Assembly (NCBI GenBank): GCA_014885115.2
Contig: WKLE02003309.1
Span: 1-17,147, forward strand
Origin: Asterionellopsis glacialis
Taxonomy: Eukaryota; Bacillariophyta; Plagiogrammaphyceae; Rhaphoneidales; Asterionellopsidaceae
Direction of reading: 5' to 3'
Length of the DNA: 17,147 nucleotides
How positions within the stretch are numbered: position 1 is the first letter of the stretch; every line of letters starts with the position of its first letter. Shown one piece after another: positions 10,258 through 17,147 of this stretch. A model generated the notes under the pieces. That model did no database searches. It saw only the letters and a program-made list of their open reading frames with translations, and was not told the DNA's origin. The translations under genes were made by a program, and so were the position numbers.

Positions 10258-10984
10258 TGTCCTACAGGGAGTGCACTTCAGTTCTACCTGGACTTCAACA
10301 GACCCTTCCACATATATACTGACGCCAGTAAGTATCAACTAGGGGTCATTATCATTCAAGACAATAAGCCCATAGGATTCTACAGCAGGAAACTTACCAA
10401 CAGCCAATCAAGAGCTACTATTGATGGTAGAAGTACTTAGGGAGTACTGGTACCTCCTACTTGGTCACCATGTCATTATACATACAGACCATAAAAACCT
10501 AACCTACGACAAATGTCAAACCAAACGTCACACATGCTGGCGATTGTTCATAGAAGAATTGGCACCTGAAATACACTATATAAAAGACAAACACAACATA
10601 GTGGCAGATGCGCTCTCTTGCCTTGATCTACTTGATCCTGACGTAGAAGCTGTTCCAGAATGCTATATCACTGATGAAGATATGGCAGAAATGTACTGCC
10701 TCAATATGCCTCTGCATAGCAATAGTGACAAGGGATTCCCCCTAAGTTACTCAGATATTCTTAAACATCAACTAAAGGACAATCAACTCAGACAAGACAC
10801 ACTTAAGAAGAAAGGTTTTGCCAAATGCCTATTTTATGCTACAAAAACAAAATATGCATTCCATCCACCCTACAGAAACGAATGGTACAATGGTACCACA
10901 CGTACTTATGTCATCCCGGTAAGACCTGCACTGAAGAGACAATATGACAGCACTTATGGTGGCCCAAGCTACATGAACACGTAA
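10258..10984 (+). pseudogene. RNase H and tether of gypsy element B
   Basis: The gypsy pol RNase H begins in one frame (YLDFNRPFHIYTDASKYQLG, then NKPIGFYSRKL) and shifts near 10410-10425. It continues in a second frame with VEVLREYWYLLLGHHVIIHT, TDHKNLTY and NIVADALSCL. Conserved Asp, Glu, Asp and Asp residues of RNase H are all present. The tether leads toward the integrase zinc finger and ends at TAA 10982-10984, where another one-base shift occurs. RT, which should precede it, is absent; the LINE end lies directly upstream. Confidence 0.82.
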
Positions 10985-11867
10985 CAACCTACTGCAAAAC
11001 TGGCCACACCTATCAACTGAACAAGACTCAAAGTAAAAAGTACGGACACCTGCCTGAAAAAGACACAGAAGCCACACCATGGGATTGCTTATGTGTAGAT
11101 CTCATAGGACCCTATACTATCAAAAGAAAAAGTCATAAATATCTTACCCTAGGCTGCATTACTATGATTGACCTGGCTATAGGATGGTTCAAGATTGCCC
11201 CTTGGTCCAAGAGGAGCAGTATTGAAATCGCGAACATAGTAGAACAACAGTGGTTTCACAATTCCTGAAGCCTACGCAAGTCACTTTCAACCAAGGCACA
11301 GAATTCATGAAGGACTTCCGTAGTATGTTAGATGATGAATACCACATCAAACGTAAACCTATCACTACTCGTAACCCACAGGCAAATGCCATTGTGGAGA
11401 GGATACATAAAGTAGTGGGTAACATGGTACGAACCCACGAGGTACGACATAGTACTGAAGAAAACCCATGGGCCGGTGTATTAGCTGCCGTTGCATACGC
11501 TGTATGTTCCACTTATCATATTACTCTTCAAGCTACGCCTGGCCAGCTAGTTTTTGTTAGATATAAGATATTTAATGTTCAACATGAAGTGAACTGGGAA
11601 CACATACATAGTAGGAAACAAGCTTGAATAGCTAGCAACAATCAGTGCAAAAACGCTAAGAGAATTGAACATGATTACAAAGTAGGTGAAAAAGCCCTAA
11701 CAGAAAATGATAAGTCCAATCTGCGTAAATAGGAACAACCCCACAATGTACCTTTTATAGTTTGTCAAGTACACTGCAATGGTACCGTAACAATTCAACG
11801 TGGACCAGTACTTGACAGAATCAATGTTTGTTGCGTTAATCCTTACCACGCTGGTGCTGCTGCATGA
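10985..11867 (+). pseudogene. Integrase of gypsy element B (degenerate)
   Basis: It is homologous to the integrases of elements A and D. The first frame reads EHVTTYCKTGHTYQLNK, in which two expected zinc-binding Cys are Gly and Tyr, then CVDLIGPYTI with the first catalytic Asp. It stops at 11266-11268. A second frame (11250-11867) has VTFNQGTEF, where the second catalytic Asp is Asn, and AIVERIH with the catalytic Glu. Stops at 11625 and 11730 precede the C-terminal tail, ending at TGA 11865-11867, 37 bp before the LTR. Frameshifts, lost zinc ligands and D-to-N make it inactive. Confidence 0.87.
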
Positions 11868-11889
11868 ACATCCTAAGTACTAGATTGCT

Positions 11890-11904
11890 GGACATGGGGG
11901 CAAG
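11890..11904 (+). promoter_or_regulatory. Polypurine tract before 3' LTR of B
   Basis: GGACATGGGGGCAAG, identical to the tract of element A, directly abuts the LTR start at 11905. It is the probable plus-strand primer. Confidence 0.65.
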
Positions 11905-12154
11905 TGCAGTAGGTGAGTTGTGAGACTCATGCAATATGTCAATCAACCATAGTACAGACGTACCGTGATGTGATAAAGTCACAGACAAGGGCAGGCGAGA
12001 TGACATGATGACGTCATCAAGTGACATGCTGCAAAGCATATCAAAATCCACTCTGCAGCAGAAGCATGATGCATCACGCCAGAACGCAATGACGCACTGG
12101 TCCGGTGGACTCTCATTGGCTGCCTCAGGGAGTTCGGTTCACATGGTAAAACCA
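11905..12154 (+). repeat. Truncated 3' LTR of element B
   Basis: It starts TGCAGTAGG and follows the other LTRs through the inverted CCAAT box (12115-12119) and GGTTCACATGGTAAAACC, then homology stops at about 12154. The downstream half (GTAGGATCC to CAGCATAGTGCA) is missing. A perfect TGACGTCA lies at 12009-12016. Confidence 0.85.
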
Positions 12155-12163
12155 GAGAAGAAT

Positions 12164-12469
12164 TCAATCGTGTTGGGACTCTTGCTGGTTTCCTGGTGCC
12201 GCTGAAGCATTGGAACCACCTCCTTTGTTACTATCAGCCTTTGAAGGACTGTCGGCATTGGTAGATAGATTGCAAACTATGAGTAGAATTTTACACCCCA
12301 GCAGATTAAAAAAATTACAAATTATTGGTTTGATGGTGCGTGAAAGATGCTCTTTTGAAAACTAATGATTCTTTTGGGAATCTGATGGAAAGGCATCAAT
12401 CTTCTGGGGTTGAACTTTTTCTGGTTTGGGTTGAACTATTGCTACTTCTTTTTGGGGGTGACCAACCAA
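12164..12469 (-). pseudogene. Probable upstream (N-terminal side) fragment of gene X
   Basis: On the minus strand one frame of 102 codons runs from 12469 to 12164 with a single internal TAG. It reads like protein: PQKEVAIVQPKPEKVQPQKI with DAFPSDSQKNH, then after the stop FNLLGCKILL and ADSPSKADSNKGGGSNASAA. At 12195-12199 lies GGTGC, also the five bases just left of element B. Joining there puts this frame directly onto APEIVDAMPSNS at the upstream end of gene X (4416). The fragment is low-complexity, Ser/Asn/Gly/Lys-rich, like a disordered N-terminal region. A further coding-like piece lies upstream (about 12545-12473, ending AESMKVAFL). Function unknown. Confidence 0.5.
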
Positions 12470-12646
12470 TTAGGGGTAAAGTGAGAATCTACAGAAATGC
12501 AACCTTCATACTTTCTGCGTAGTGAATCAAAAACTGAGGTACTGTATCATGATCTTAAAAAAATCTGAAAACCTGAAGTGTATAAAAAATGGGATGGAAT
12601 AAAGGGTGATACCCCCAACAGGCCTTTTTTAGCCTTTGCCACAATT

Positions 12647-12747
12647 AAACTCCTGACAAGTTATCAGGTACGACTTTTTTTCATGGCCAAAACCACCCAC
12701 CCCTCTGGCCATGAAAAAAGTCATACCTGATAACCTGTCAGGAGTTT
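12647..12747. repeat. Long near-perfect inverted repeat (hairpin)
   Basis: Left arm 12647-12689 and right arm 12706-12747 are complementary except for two mismatches and one T indel, with a 16-base loop. The arms begin AAACTCCTGACA and end TTTCATGGCCA. An RNA from either strand would fold into a stem of about 42 bp. It sits inside the minus-strand hypothetical frame. Confidence 0.93.
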
Positions 12748-12920
12748 TTTCTTTGTTTACCCAATCAAATTGCTCTATTTGTTGTGCTGCAGACCATTCC
12801 CTCCAACACATATCATGTGTTGGTTCAATGGCAAACACCAGCACAAAAATGTTGCAATGCACCAAACTCAGAAGCCTGGTGAAGAGATGGATCAACAAGA
12901 TCATCCTCATCCACCAGTAC

Positions 12921-12940
12921 ATCATCATCATCATCATCAT
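12921..12940. repeat. ATC/GAT trinucleotide microsatellite
   Basis: Between six and seven uninterrupted ATC units. On the minus strand they read GAT and encode the Asp run of the hypothetical frame. Confidence 0.9.
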
Positions 12941-13159
12941 TGTTCTGGGTGTACATGAATTCTTCCACCTCATTTCCAGTGTCGGTTGTTTGAATGGCAG
13001 TTCTTCTGTTCAAAGAACCATTGTCAGATGAGGAGAGCACCTGCAACAACAACAGCTGCTGACGGTTGTTCATATAGCTTCTAGACAAACGCTTTTTTTT
13101 TGGCAAATTTCGTTACAGGTTTTCAGAATTTCAGGATTTCAGGTTTTGGTTTAGATCAT

Positions 13160-13219
13160 GACACAGGAGTGTGTACAGCCGGGGTCCAATTGACCCCGAA
13201 AACAAAAAAGGCCTGTGTC
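13160..13219. repeat. Nested palindromic structure
   Basis: Outer arms GACACAGG (13160-13167) and CCTGTGTC (13212-13219) enclose inner arms GGGGTC and GACCCC (13181-13197) separated by CAATT. The symmetry suggests a foldable structure or a palindromic transposon end; the role is unknown. Confidence 0.6.
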
Positions 13220-13866
13220 AGAGCCTACATAATTTCAGGTTTTCAGGTTTTTGGGTGAGCAGAATTAAAAAAAATCGCAAATTCAGTCTTGGTTTGCCAC
13301 TTAGTGAATCCAGAAAAAAGAGACATTCAAAAAGTCAATTTGAAAAGTATTATTCCCTATTGACTTACCTGGTACTACTTAGACCCTGTCTTAATAACTT
13401 TTTTTTCGAAAAGCCGAAATTCCGAAATCACATCCGCTGTTTTTGGGGGTTGTAGTTGGCCGTTTTTCCGGACCCCATTTTAACAATTTTTTTTTCCGAA
13501 TTTCCAAAATACCATCCATTCCAACCAGCCAATCAGAATACAGTATTATATACATACATCATCCAGAACATCAAACCCTAATGCTGTCTTACTTTCTCAG
13601 GTAACCGTACTACTGGTACTGGTGGACAACGCAATACTTTATATTTACAGTACCTTTCCTTTGCAATGATAATCAAAGTACTATAATTTGCGTTTATTTT
13701 TTGTGTATGTACAATTGTACTCTCGCTGGTACATGATGCATCATCGTGTTCTTTTGTGTCAATTCAGCGAGGCAGCATCGCCGAACCCTTCTCTTGGCTG
13801 CATTTTTTTTTGTACAATTTGTACTCAACGCAATGCTGCGATTTTCAACATCAAATTTGGTCGATG
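13220..13866. other. Upstream region of the transposase, no gene seen
   Basis: AT-rich with T- and A-runs and repeated CCGAAA/TTTCGG-like words (13398-13426 and 13484-13510). These may be subterminal repeats of the Tc1/mariner-like element. A possible element end is TA followed by GACCCTGTCTTAATAAC near 13380, but its partner would be outside the window. Open frames here show no motif. Confidence 0.4.
13529..13552 (+). promoter_or_regulatory. Candidate promoter: CCAAT and TATATA
   Basis: CCAAT at 13529-13533 and TATATA at 13547-13552 lie about 320 bp upstream of the transposase start. Both are consensus eukaryotic promoter words, but the spacing (under 20 bp) is shorter than usual, so this is weak. 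Confidence 0.3.
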
Positions 13867-15250
13867 ATGGTCAAAACCCGTCAAAAATCACACCAAACCA
13901 GTCCACTGACCATGGAGCCAAACAGATGGCAAAGAGCCCTTGACCAGCTTAAAGTTGCATGCAAAGGGCTCCATGACCAGTACTTGTTTAAGGAGGTATT
14001 GTATAGAATGCTTACAGAGCTTTTTTTGCAAGGAATTGCAGGTTGGAGCCAGTGTGTGGTTGAACACATCAAGAAAGGTAAGAAAGTTGAAAGATGACTT
14101 TGGCAATGCAGCAAGAAAAATCCTACAGCAGAGAAACTATGAAAGAATTACAAACAACGTGAACAACCCTACAAATATGAATAATCAAGAGAGAAACAGT
14201 GCTGAGGATGATAATGGACATACAGAAGAAATTATAGACATGGTGAACAATGATTTAAATGCAAAAATAGAGTATGCTCATGCCCTTGACCTTGACAGAC
14301 GACCTAGACTTTCACAAACTGATGCAAAGGTAATTATAATTCATTCCAAAGTGAATGCTGATGAAAGAGCCCGGCATTTTGCAGTTTTGACCGCTTTGCT
14401 TTGGGGATGGAATGATCCCTACAACACATACAAGAGGAGATCATTCATTGCTAAAGCTGCTTCTAAACAGGTTGCTTATGACAAGGGATACTCTAGAAAA
14501 TTAGCTGTTCCACAACTTCCAGTTTGGCATGCCAAACTAAACAATTTTGTCCATGATGGTGAGGTTACTGACCCTTTATCCCCTTCTAACTCTGGCAGTA
14601 AAAAGCATGTGAAACTCATTGAGAAAGAACATGAAGGTTACTTAAATTAATTCTTTAGATATGGCCAGTCAACGTTGGGACCACTTGCATCATTTTCGGA
14701 ATTAGTAGACATCATGAATGAGAAGAGTGCATCGCCTGGAGAGGAAAGGCCCACATTATCTTTATCACAATGGCAACTGCGGAGATGGTTCCAAGAGCAA
14801 GGTGGACAGAAGAAGAGCTCCATAGCAAAACCATTGCTTACGGATGAACATAAACAACAAAGAGGACTTTTGGGCAAGGTGAGTTGTAAGTTTTTGACTA
14901 CTAGTATTGACTAGTCATTTTTAATTGCTATGATGTTGCACTAACTAGCTTTTTGTTTTCTAAAGAGAACATTTTGACAAATATAGTGATGAAGCATGTC
15001 CAATTGCATTTCTAGATGAGAAATGGTTTTATACAACATTCAGACGGCGTGTGATGAAGGTTTTACCAAAGGCTGAACATGAACCAAGGGAGCCGAAGTA
15101 CAGGTAACCAAAGTTGCGTTCTCATCATTATCAAGTAAAGGTTATGTATTTGGGAGTAGTTGCAAATCCTCAGGAAGAACGGAACTTTGATGTTCAGTGA
15201 TGACGTTGATGTGAACACAGCAATAATGAACTGTGAATGGACGGAGGTTG
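13867..15250 (+). pseudogene. Tc1/mariner-like (DDE) transposase, truncated
   Basis: The proposed start is ATG 13867 (MVKTRQKSHQTSP), in frame with a second ATG at 13912. The first frame reaches VVEHIKKGK near 14077. The body then continues in another frame (RKILQQRNYERI onward) to TAA 14648-14650, and past it in frame: YGQSTLGPLASFSELVDIMN, a helix-turn-helix-like LSLSQWQLRRWFQEQGGQ and KPLLTDEHKQQR. After an apparent intron (14879-14965) comes CPIAFLDEKWFYTTFRRRVM, where Asp 15015-15017 is the first DDE Asp, then a TAA and VKVMYLGVVANPQEERNFD. The family cuts and pastes DNA at TA sites. The remaining Asp and Asp/Glu are missing because gypsy element C interrupts the gene at 15251. The five bases before the break are GGTTG. 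Confidence 0.7.
14879..14965 (+). other. Candidate spliceosomal intron in the transposase
   Basis: Donor AAG/GTGAGT, branch-like CACTAAC about 20 bp before the end, pyrimidine-rich TTTTGTTTTC, and acceptor TAAAG. Removing 87 bases joins TDEHKQQRGLLGK to the segment starting EHFDKY, except that the frame is off by one base. That misfit is in keeping with an indel in a decayed gene. Confidence 0.55.
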
Positions 15251-15741
15251 TGCAGTAGGCAAGTCGCGAGACTCGCGCGATATGTCAATCAACTGTAGTA
15301 CAGACGAACTGTGATGCAATGATGTCACAGACCGGACAAACGTGATGACGTGATGACATCATCACATGGACAGATGAGATGACGTGATGACATCATCAAG
15401 TGGACAGACGCGAACGCGCAGTGACACACAGCATTCTTGCAAACGCTGACGTCACGAGCGAAGCATATCGAAATCCACTCCACAGCAGAACACGGTGATG
15501 CGCCTGACTCGGAGCGTTCCGATTGGCTGCCTTGGGGAGTTTGGTTCACATGTTAAAACCAAACTCTAAAAAGATCCACTGTAGGATCCCATACTGCTTT
15601 TGGGTCGAGAAGACAAATCGGTAGGTTGTCGGTTATTTTTAGTTAAAGTCTAAAATAGCTCATAATTTATTCACTCTAACAAACTCTACTTCATTTTCAA
15701 TATATTCCATCACTTTTCACAATTGTTGTCAGCATAGTGCA
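15251..15741 (+). repeat. 5' LTR of element C
   Basis: A 491-bp LTR, TGCAGTAGG to CAGCATAGTGCA. It has the inverted CCAAT box at 15522-15526, TGACGTCA at 15447-15454 and a partial tandem duplication in U3. It carries CTAACAAACT like B, not CCAATAAA like A and D. Confidence 0.93.
15343..15454 (+). promoter_or_regulatory. CRE/bZIP-type repeats in the LTR U3
   Basis: Two imperfect units of about 33 bp (15343-15374, 15375-15408), each with GATGACGTGATGACATCATCA followed within a few bases by TGGACAGA, precede a perfect palindrome TGACGTCA (15447-15454). In diatoms TGACGT words are known cAMP/CO2-responsive elements bound by bZIP factors, so they may control element transcription. That link is inference; the motif repetition is seen directly. 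Confidence 0.5.
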
Positions 15742-15841
15742 TAGTGTTAACACTCCACGCAAAAAGTGGTAAGTTGTTACACCTAACCAAGGCAATGGTC
15801 GAAGCTACCCACCGCCTCCTATCCCACTTGAAATTCTGAGT

Positions 15842-16291
15842 ATGGAAGAAGAGAAGCTAGCTAAAGCGTTGTAAGCAAAAGTTAGCCTGATATCAAACCC
15901 TGGAGATCAAAACTCCGAAGAGAAGTATATTATGGAGTTTCTGTACTTCAATAACGGATCTCCTAGAGAACTACTGGATTGGTTCAATAATCTGGACCAA
16001 GTGATTTGCGGACAACACATCACAACCGGGCCTGCTCACTACTCGATGGCCCGTGCTTTACTATGCGGAGAAGGTCTGCAAGTATTCAACGCCGCGGCTA
16101 TGCAATGCGGTAACAAGAGAGTGGAGCACTTCAAGTTGGTCGGAGATGACCTCAAGAAGCATTTTTTCACACTTAAGGTGCTCATGAAGCAGAAACGCTA
16201 TATGCACCAATTCCTCAGGAAGCCACGTGAACTAACGTCTAAAGAGTACCAAGCTGCTCTCCACATGCTAAATGGCTACTTAGAGAAGTTC
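15842..16291 (+). pseudogene. Gypsy gag (capsid) fragment of element C
   Basis: ATG 15842 opens MEEEKLAKAL and meets a TAA at codon 11 (15872-15874). The same frame then continues through KVSLISNPGDQNSEEKY and the capsid-like FYFNNGSPRELLDW region (LDQVICGQHITTGPAHYSMA, then RALLCGEGLQVF) to NGYLEKF at 16291. Gag would form the virus-like particle. The frame is also open upstream to 15773 without an ATG, with SYPPPPIPLEIL. Element D cuts the gene at codon 151 from 15842. The open frame runs on for 27 codons into the antisense LTR before a stop at 16373-16375; those codons are not gag. Confidence 0.75.
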
Positions 16292-16837
16292 TGCACTATG
16301 CTGGCAGCAGTATTGAAAAGTAAGGTGAAAATAGTTGAAAATGAAGTAGAGTTTATTGGAGTGAATAAATTATGAGCTATTTTAGAACTTAACTAAAAAT
16401 ACCCGACAATTCACCAATTCGTCTTCGCGACCCAAAAGCAGTACAGGATCCTACGGCGGATCTACTTAGAGTTCGGATTCTAATGGAGTTTGGTTTTAAC
16501 ATGTGAACCAAACTCCCTGAGGCAGCCAATCGGAATGCTTCATGTCAGGTGCGTCACTGTGTTCTGCTGCGGAGTGGATTTTGATATCGCTTGTGACGAC
16601 AGCGTTCGCATCTTGACAACAGCATTTGCATCGTGACGTCAGCGTTTGCAAGAATGCTGTGCATCACTGCGCGTTCGCGTCTGTCCACTTGATGATGTCA
16701 TCGCATCATCTTGTCTGTCCGTACAATGATGTCATCACGTCATCACTTCTGCCTGGTCCGTGACATCATCGCATCACAGTCCGTCCGTACTACGGTTGAT
16801 TGACATATCACACAAGTCTCGCGACTTGCCTACTGCA
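16292..16837 (-). repeat. 3' LTR of element D
   Basis: A 546-bp LTR with ends TGCAGTAGG and CAGCATAGTGCA on the minus strand, the longest LTR here. It contains CCAAT (16526-16530 on plus), TGACGTCA (16634-16641), several TGATGTCATCA-like words and AATAAA (TTTATT at 16352-16357 on plus). By the AATAAA marker it groups with element A. Confidence 0.93.
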
Positions 16838-16852
16838 CTCGCCCCCGTGTCC
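16838..16852 (-). promoter_or_regulatory. Polypurine tract of element D
   Basis: GGACACGGGGGCGAG on the minus strand directly precedes the LTR and differs from the tracts of A and B by two transitions. Confidence 0.65.
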
Positions 16853-16876
16853 AGCAATCTAGTACTGTTAGGACGG

Positions 16877-17146
16877 TTATGCGGCAGCGGCAGCGTGGTA
16901 AGGTTTTACGCAATGAATATTGAGTCTGTCTAGTATTGGTCCCCGTTGAATAGTCACCGTACAATTACAGTGTACTTGACAAACGATGAATGGTCCATCG
17001 TGTGGTTGTTCGTATTTACGCGGGTTGGACTTATTGTTTTCTAGTAGGGATTTTTCTCCTACTTTCCAATCGTGTTCAATTCTCTTAGCATTTTCACGCT
17101 GATTATTACTAGCTATTCTAGCTTGTTTCCTACTATGTATGTGTTC
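16877..17146 (-). CDS. Integrase C-terminal tail of element D (partial, intact frame)
   Basis: An 89-codon open frame enters from the window edge and ends at TAA (16879-16877). It reads EHIHSRKQARIASNNQRENA, then DWKVGEKSLLENNKSNPRKY, EQPHDGPFIVCQVH and a final KPYHAAAAA. This is the C-terminal DNA-binding region of a Ty3/gypsy integrase and aligns along its length with the broken tails of A (to about 1500) and B (11598-11867). The alignment confirms where those pol genes should end. The catalytic core lies outside the window. Confidence 0.85.
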   Translation of the reverse strand, partial: EHIHSRKQARIASNNQRENAKRIEHDWKVGEKSLLENNKSNPRKYEQPHDGPFIVCQVHCNCTVTIQRGPILDRLNIHCVKPYHAAAAA

Positions 17147-17147
17147 C

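Larger units (their letters stand above)
4417..12154 (+). mobile_element. Ty3/gypsy-like LTR retrotransposon B, carrying a LINE
   Basis: The 5' LTR (4417-4902) and leader match element C up to about 4936. A LINE follows to about 10205, then gypsy RNase H, integrase, polypurine tract and a 3' LTR truncated at 12154. Gag, protease and RT are not visible, so the LINE either replaced them or a deletion accompanied its arrival. The last five bases before the element, GGTGC (4412-4416), recur at 12195-12199 just beyond the truncated LTR, a possible target duplication separated from the LTR by about 40 bp of unexplained sequence. Confidence 0.75.
12629..13073 (-). pseudogene. Hypothetical minus-strand coding stretch with Asp-rich tract
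   Basis: An ATG at 13071-13073 opens a frame starting MNNRQQLLLLQVLSSS, with an acidic run (NDDDDDDVLVDEDD) encoded by a GAT repeat, to a stop at 12825. Near 12850, a change of frame carries on as IEPTHDMCWREWSAAQQIEQ, then FDWVNKEKTPDRLSG and across a long inverted repeat to a stop at 12629. Composition looks protein-like but I recognise no family. It may belong to gene X, to a small separate element bounded by the inverted modules at 12542 and 13164, or be fortuitous. Confidence 0.35.
12542..13164. repeat. Inverted modules flanking the hypothetical stretch (candidate short inverted-repeat element)
   Basis: Left, TGTATCATGATCTTAAA followed by AAAACCTGAA starts at about 12542. On the right, reading inward on the other strand from 13164, TGTCATGATCTAAACC is followed by AAAACCTGAA. 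AACAGGCCTTTTTT on the left (12618 region) and AAAAAAGGCCTGTG on the right (13205 region) are a second inverted pair, but in a different order. The core TCATGA is itself palindromic, which weakens the case. No clear target duplication is seen. Confidence 0.3.
15251..16291 (+). mobile_element. Ty3/gypsy-like LTR retrotransposon C, 5' part
   Basis: A complete 5' LTR (15251-15741), a leader of about 100 bp (15742-15841) shared with element B, and a gag fragment. At 16292 element D begins in opposite orientation, so the rest of C should lie beyond the window. C sits inside the transposase; flanking GGTTG at 15246-15250 is the candidate target duplication. Confidence 0.85.
16292..17147 (-). mobile_element. 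Ty3/gypsy-like LTR retrotransposon D, 3' end
   Basis: On the minus strand: integrase tail (17146-16877), a 24-base gap, polypurine tract (16852-16838) and 3' LTR (16837-16292), inserted into the gag of element C. The five bases at 16287-16291, AGTTC, should recur at its other end outside the window. The visible coding part is free of stops, unlike copies A and B, so D may be recent. Confidence 0.9.

Noticed and set aside
12711..13031. Plus-strand frame with poly-Ile and a His-rich alternative (HHHHHHH)
   Set aside because: The runs come from the ATC microsatellite read in different frames; the minus frame has a more protein-like composition.
15742..15790. tRNA primer binding site after the 5' LTR of C
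   Set aside because: No convincing TGG-starting tRNA complement abuts the LTR end; the shared leader TAGTGTTAACACTCCACGC did not match a tRNA 3' end I could name.
1..17147. CRISPR-like array suggested by repeated blocks
   Set aside because: The repeats are six dispersed LTR copies of about 470-550 bp, in two orientations, with coding DNA between them rather than regular short spacers.

Overview
This window looks like transposon-rich, AT-leaning DNA from a unicellular eukaryote, most likely a diatom or another stramenopile. The clues are Ty3/gypsy-type gag and integrase, an APE-type LINE polyprotein and a Tc1/mariner-like transposase that read, from memory, like diatom repeat families. A spliceosomal-type intron with a CTAAC branch motif and the lack of bacterial operons or Shine-Dalgarno spacing also fit. 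The taxonomic call is an inference, not a search result. Almost every reading frame is broken, so the window is mostly a nested graveyard of mobile elements. I found no rRNA, tRNA, CRISPR array or clearly intact host gene.

Layout. (A) 1-1996: a Ty3/gypsy-like LTR retrotransposon, plus strand, missing RT and RNase H by internal deletion, so protease runs straight into integrase. (Gene X) 2260-4416, minus strand: a decayed gene of unknown family with a coiled-coil-like segment and an RNase H1 N-terminal/viroplasmin-like domain. Its upstream part appears to lie at 12164-12469, so the two halves are separated by the next element. (B) 4417-12154: a second copy of the same gypsy family, plus strand. 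Its gag-protease-RT part is absent and in its place lies a 5.2-kb LINE (about 4937-10205; endonuclease, RT, RNase H and zinc knuckle in one polyprotein). B keeps RNase H, integrase and a truncated 3' LTR. 12500-13220 holds a small minus-strand coding-like stretch with a long near-perfect inverted repeat and flanking inverted modules. (Tpase) 13867-15250: a Tc1/mariner-like transposase pseudogene with an apparent intron, cut off by (C) 15251-16291, a third gypsy copy (5' LTR plus gag). C's gag is interrupted by (D) 16292-17147, a fourth copy on the minus strand, whose 3' LTR and intact integrase tail are visible before the window ends.

Reconstructed order: gene X and the transposase are the oldest layers. 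Gypsy B entered gene X and the LINE lies within B. Gypsy C entered the transposase and D entered C. D's visible coding sequence is undamaged, so it may be the youngest insertion. The six LTR copies share a U3 region with TGATGACGTCATCA-like repeats (CRE/bZIP-type) and an inverted CCAAT box, and fall by eye into two subfamilies. I see no convincing new functional system. The most informative signals are the split minus-strand gene, the long hairpin near 12.7 kb and the inverted LTR pair at 15.25-16.84 kb.
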